From JANXSS01 sp025356535 (GTDB lineage: Bacteria; Pseudomonadota; Gammaproteobacteria; Burkholderiales; Burkholderiaceae_D): a stretch of 64,000 nucleotides of DNA. A program made the position numbers and the translations under genes. The notes below the pieces were generated by a model. That model did not search any database, was not told the origin of the DNA, and saw nothing but the letters and a program-made list of their open reading frames with translations. Positions 63,586-64,000 of this stretch are shown here, piece by piece. Each line of letters opens with the position of its first letter. The first letter of the stretch is position 1. The DNA lies in the NCBI GenBank assembly GCA_043762325.1, contig JAYUMU010000012.1, positions 1 to 64,000 on the forward strand, written 5' to 3'.

Positions 63586-64000
63586 TTGCCGCGCCCGCCC
63601 TTGATCGATTCCGACGCCCACCCGACGCCTGCGCCATTGTCACAAGCAGCCACTTTTGCCCGTATTCCCGCACAGTCCTGTGCACATGACCCGGCGCTAC
63701 GCGCCCGTCTGTTCGAGATTGCAAGCAGGATTACCCATAGCGGCGGCTGGATATTTGATCTGGTCAACAACACGTTGATCTGGTCGGATGCAATGTGCGC
63801 CCTGCATGAGTTGCCGCCCGGTTCAGCACCGGCGCCGGCAGACGTCCTGCAATTCAATCCGCCCGAATTCCATGCAGTCATTCGCGAGCACCTGGCCGAA
63901 TGCATCCGGCATGGCGCTTCGTTCGACCTGGAACTCCAGATCATTACCGCCTCGGGCCGTCGCCTGTGGGTACGATGCCTTGGCAATGCAGTGCGCAATT
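63586..64000 (+). CDS. PAS-domain sensor protein, truncated by the window end
   Basis: An uninterrupted frame runs to the last base. From about 63710 it reads RLFEIASRITHSGGWIFDL, then WSDAMCALHELPPGSAP and RLWVRCLGNAVRN, the N-terminal half of a PAS_3-type fold as found in diguanylate cyclases and hybrid kinases. The start is unclear: in-frame TTG codons occur at 63586, 63601 and 63637 and no ATG or GTG is in frame. The output domain lies beyond the window. Confidence 0.65.
   Translation, partial: MPRPPLIDSDAHPTPAPLSQAATFARIPAQSCAHDPALRARLFEIASRITHSGGWIFDLVNNTLIWSDAMCALHELPPGSAPAPADVLQFNPPEFHAVIREHLAECIRHGASFDLELQIITASGRRLWVRCLGNAVRN

Overview
The window reads as a chromosomal segment of a GC-rich betaproteobacterium of the order Burkholderiales, most likely family Oxalobacteraceae (Noviherbaspirillum/Massilia/Herminiimonas type). 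This placement is an inference from gene content: the ygfZ–mltG–tmk–holB–pilZ–tatD order, a PEP-CTERM surface protein, a type IV minor-pilin operon, a NadB/PurT/YciB/BolA/MsrB/SelO housekeeping set, and LIV-type ABC genes mixed with beta-oxidation genes. I see no rRNA, tRNA, CRISPR array, complete prophage or complete insertion sequence.

Layout. 0–2 kb: an ankyrin protein with freshly duplicated 99-bp repeats. 2–12.5 kb: nadB, a divergent penicillin-acylase-family hydrolase, a PAS/GGDEF/EAL c-di-GMP enzyme behind purT, and an MHS-type transporter. 12.9–20.6 kb: an eight-gene, probably polycistronic, beta-oxidation-like cluster (thiolase, acyl-CoA dehydrogenase, Dabb protein, SDR, hotdog thioesterase, MDR reductase, SDR, alpha/beta hydrolase). 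20.8–25.4 kb: a tightly overlapping minor-pilin operon (fimT-like, pilV, pilW, pilX, a beta-solenoid repeat protein where pilY1 is usually found, then a pilE-like pilin). 25.7–29.1 kb: a phosphorelay (HTH–receiver protein, Hpt protein, hybrid histidine kinase). 29.2–31.85 kb: a DUF3494/PEP-CTERM solenoid protein in a low-gene-density patch bounded by two copies of a diverged ~165-bp repeat. 31.8–45.2 kb: housekeeping genes. 45.4–57.7 kb: a class II aldolase, an HD protein, an acyl-CoA ligase, two paralogous LIV-type binding proteins, two permeases, two ATPases and a FadB-type bifunctional enzyme. 57.8–64 kb: a PLD-type lipoprotein, a degenerate tyrosine recombinase, an orphan Ala/Pro-rich ORF, an IS-end-like repeat, a PBP7-type endopeptidase and a truncated PAS-domain sensor.

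How the parts may work together. The 12.9–20.6 kb and 47–57.7 kb catabolic clusters look like one programme for importing a carboxylic acid, activating it with CoA and degrading it. A near-identical 12-bp TetR-type palindrome (consensus GWACGGTCGTWY) lies upstream of the thiolase, the permease gene and the fadB-type gene, with a weaker copy before the acyl-CoA ligase. The second theme is surface biology: minor pilins, PilZ, a phosphorelay, a c-di-GMP enzyme and two ~19–20-residue-repeat solenoid proteins. The most interesting feature is the solenoid protein inside the minor-pilin operon, together with its relative 5 kb downstream that carries a DUF3494 (ice-binding-like) domain and a PEP-CTERM sorting tail.
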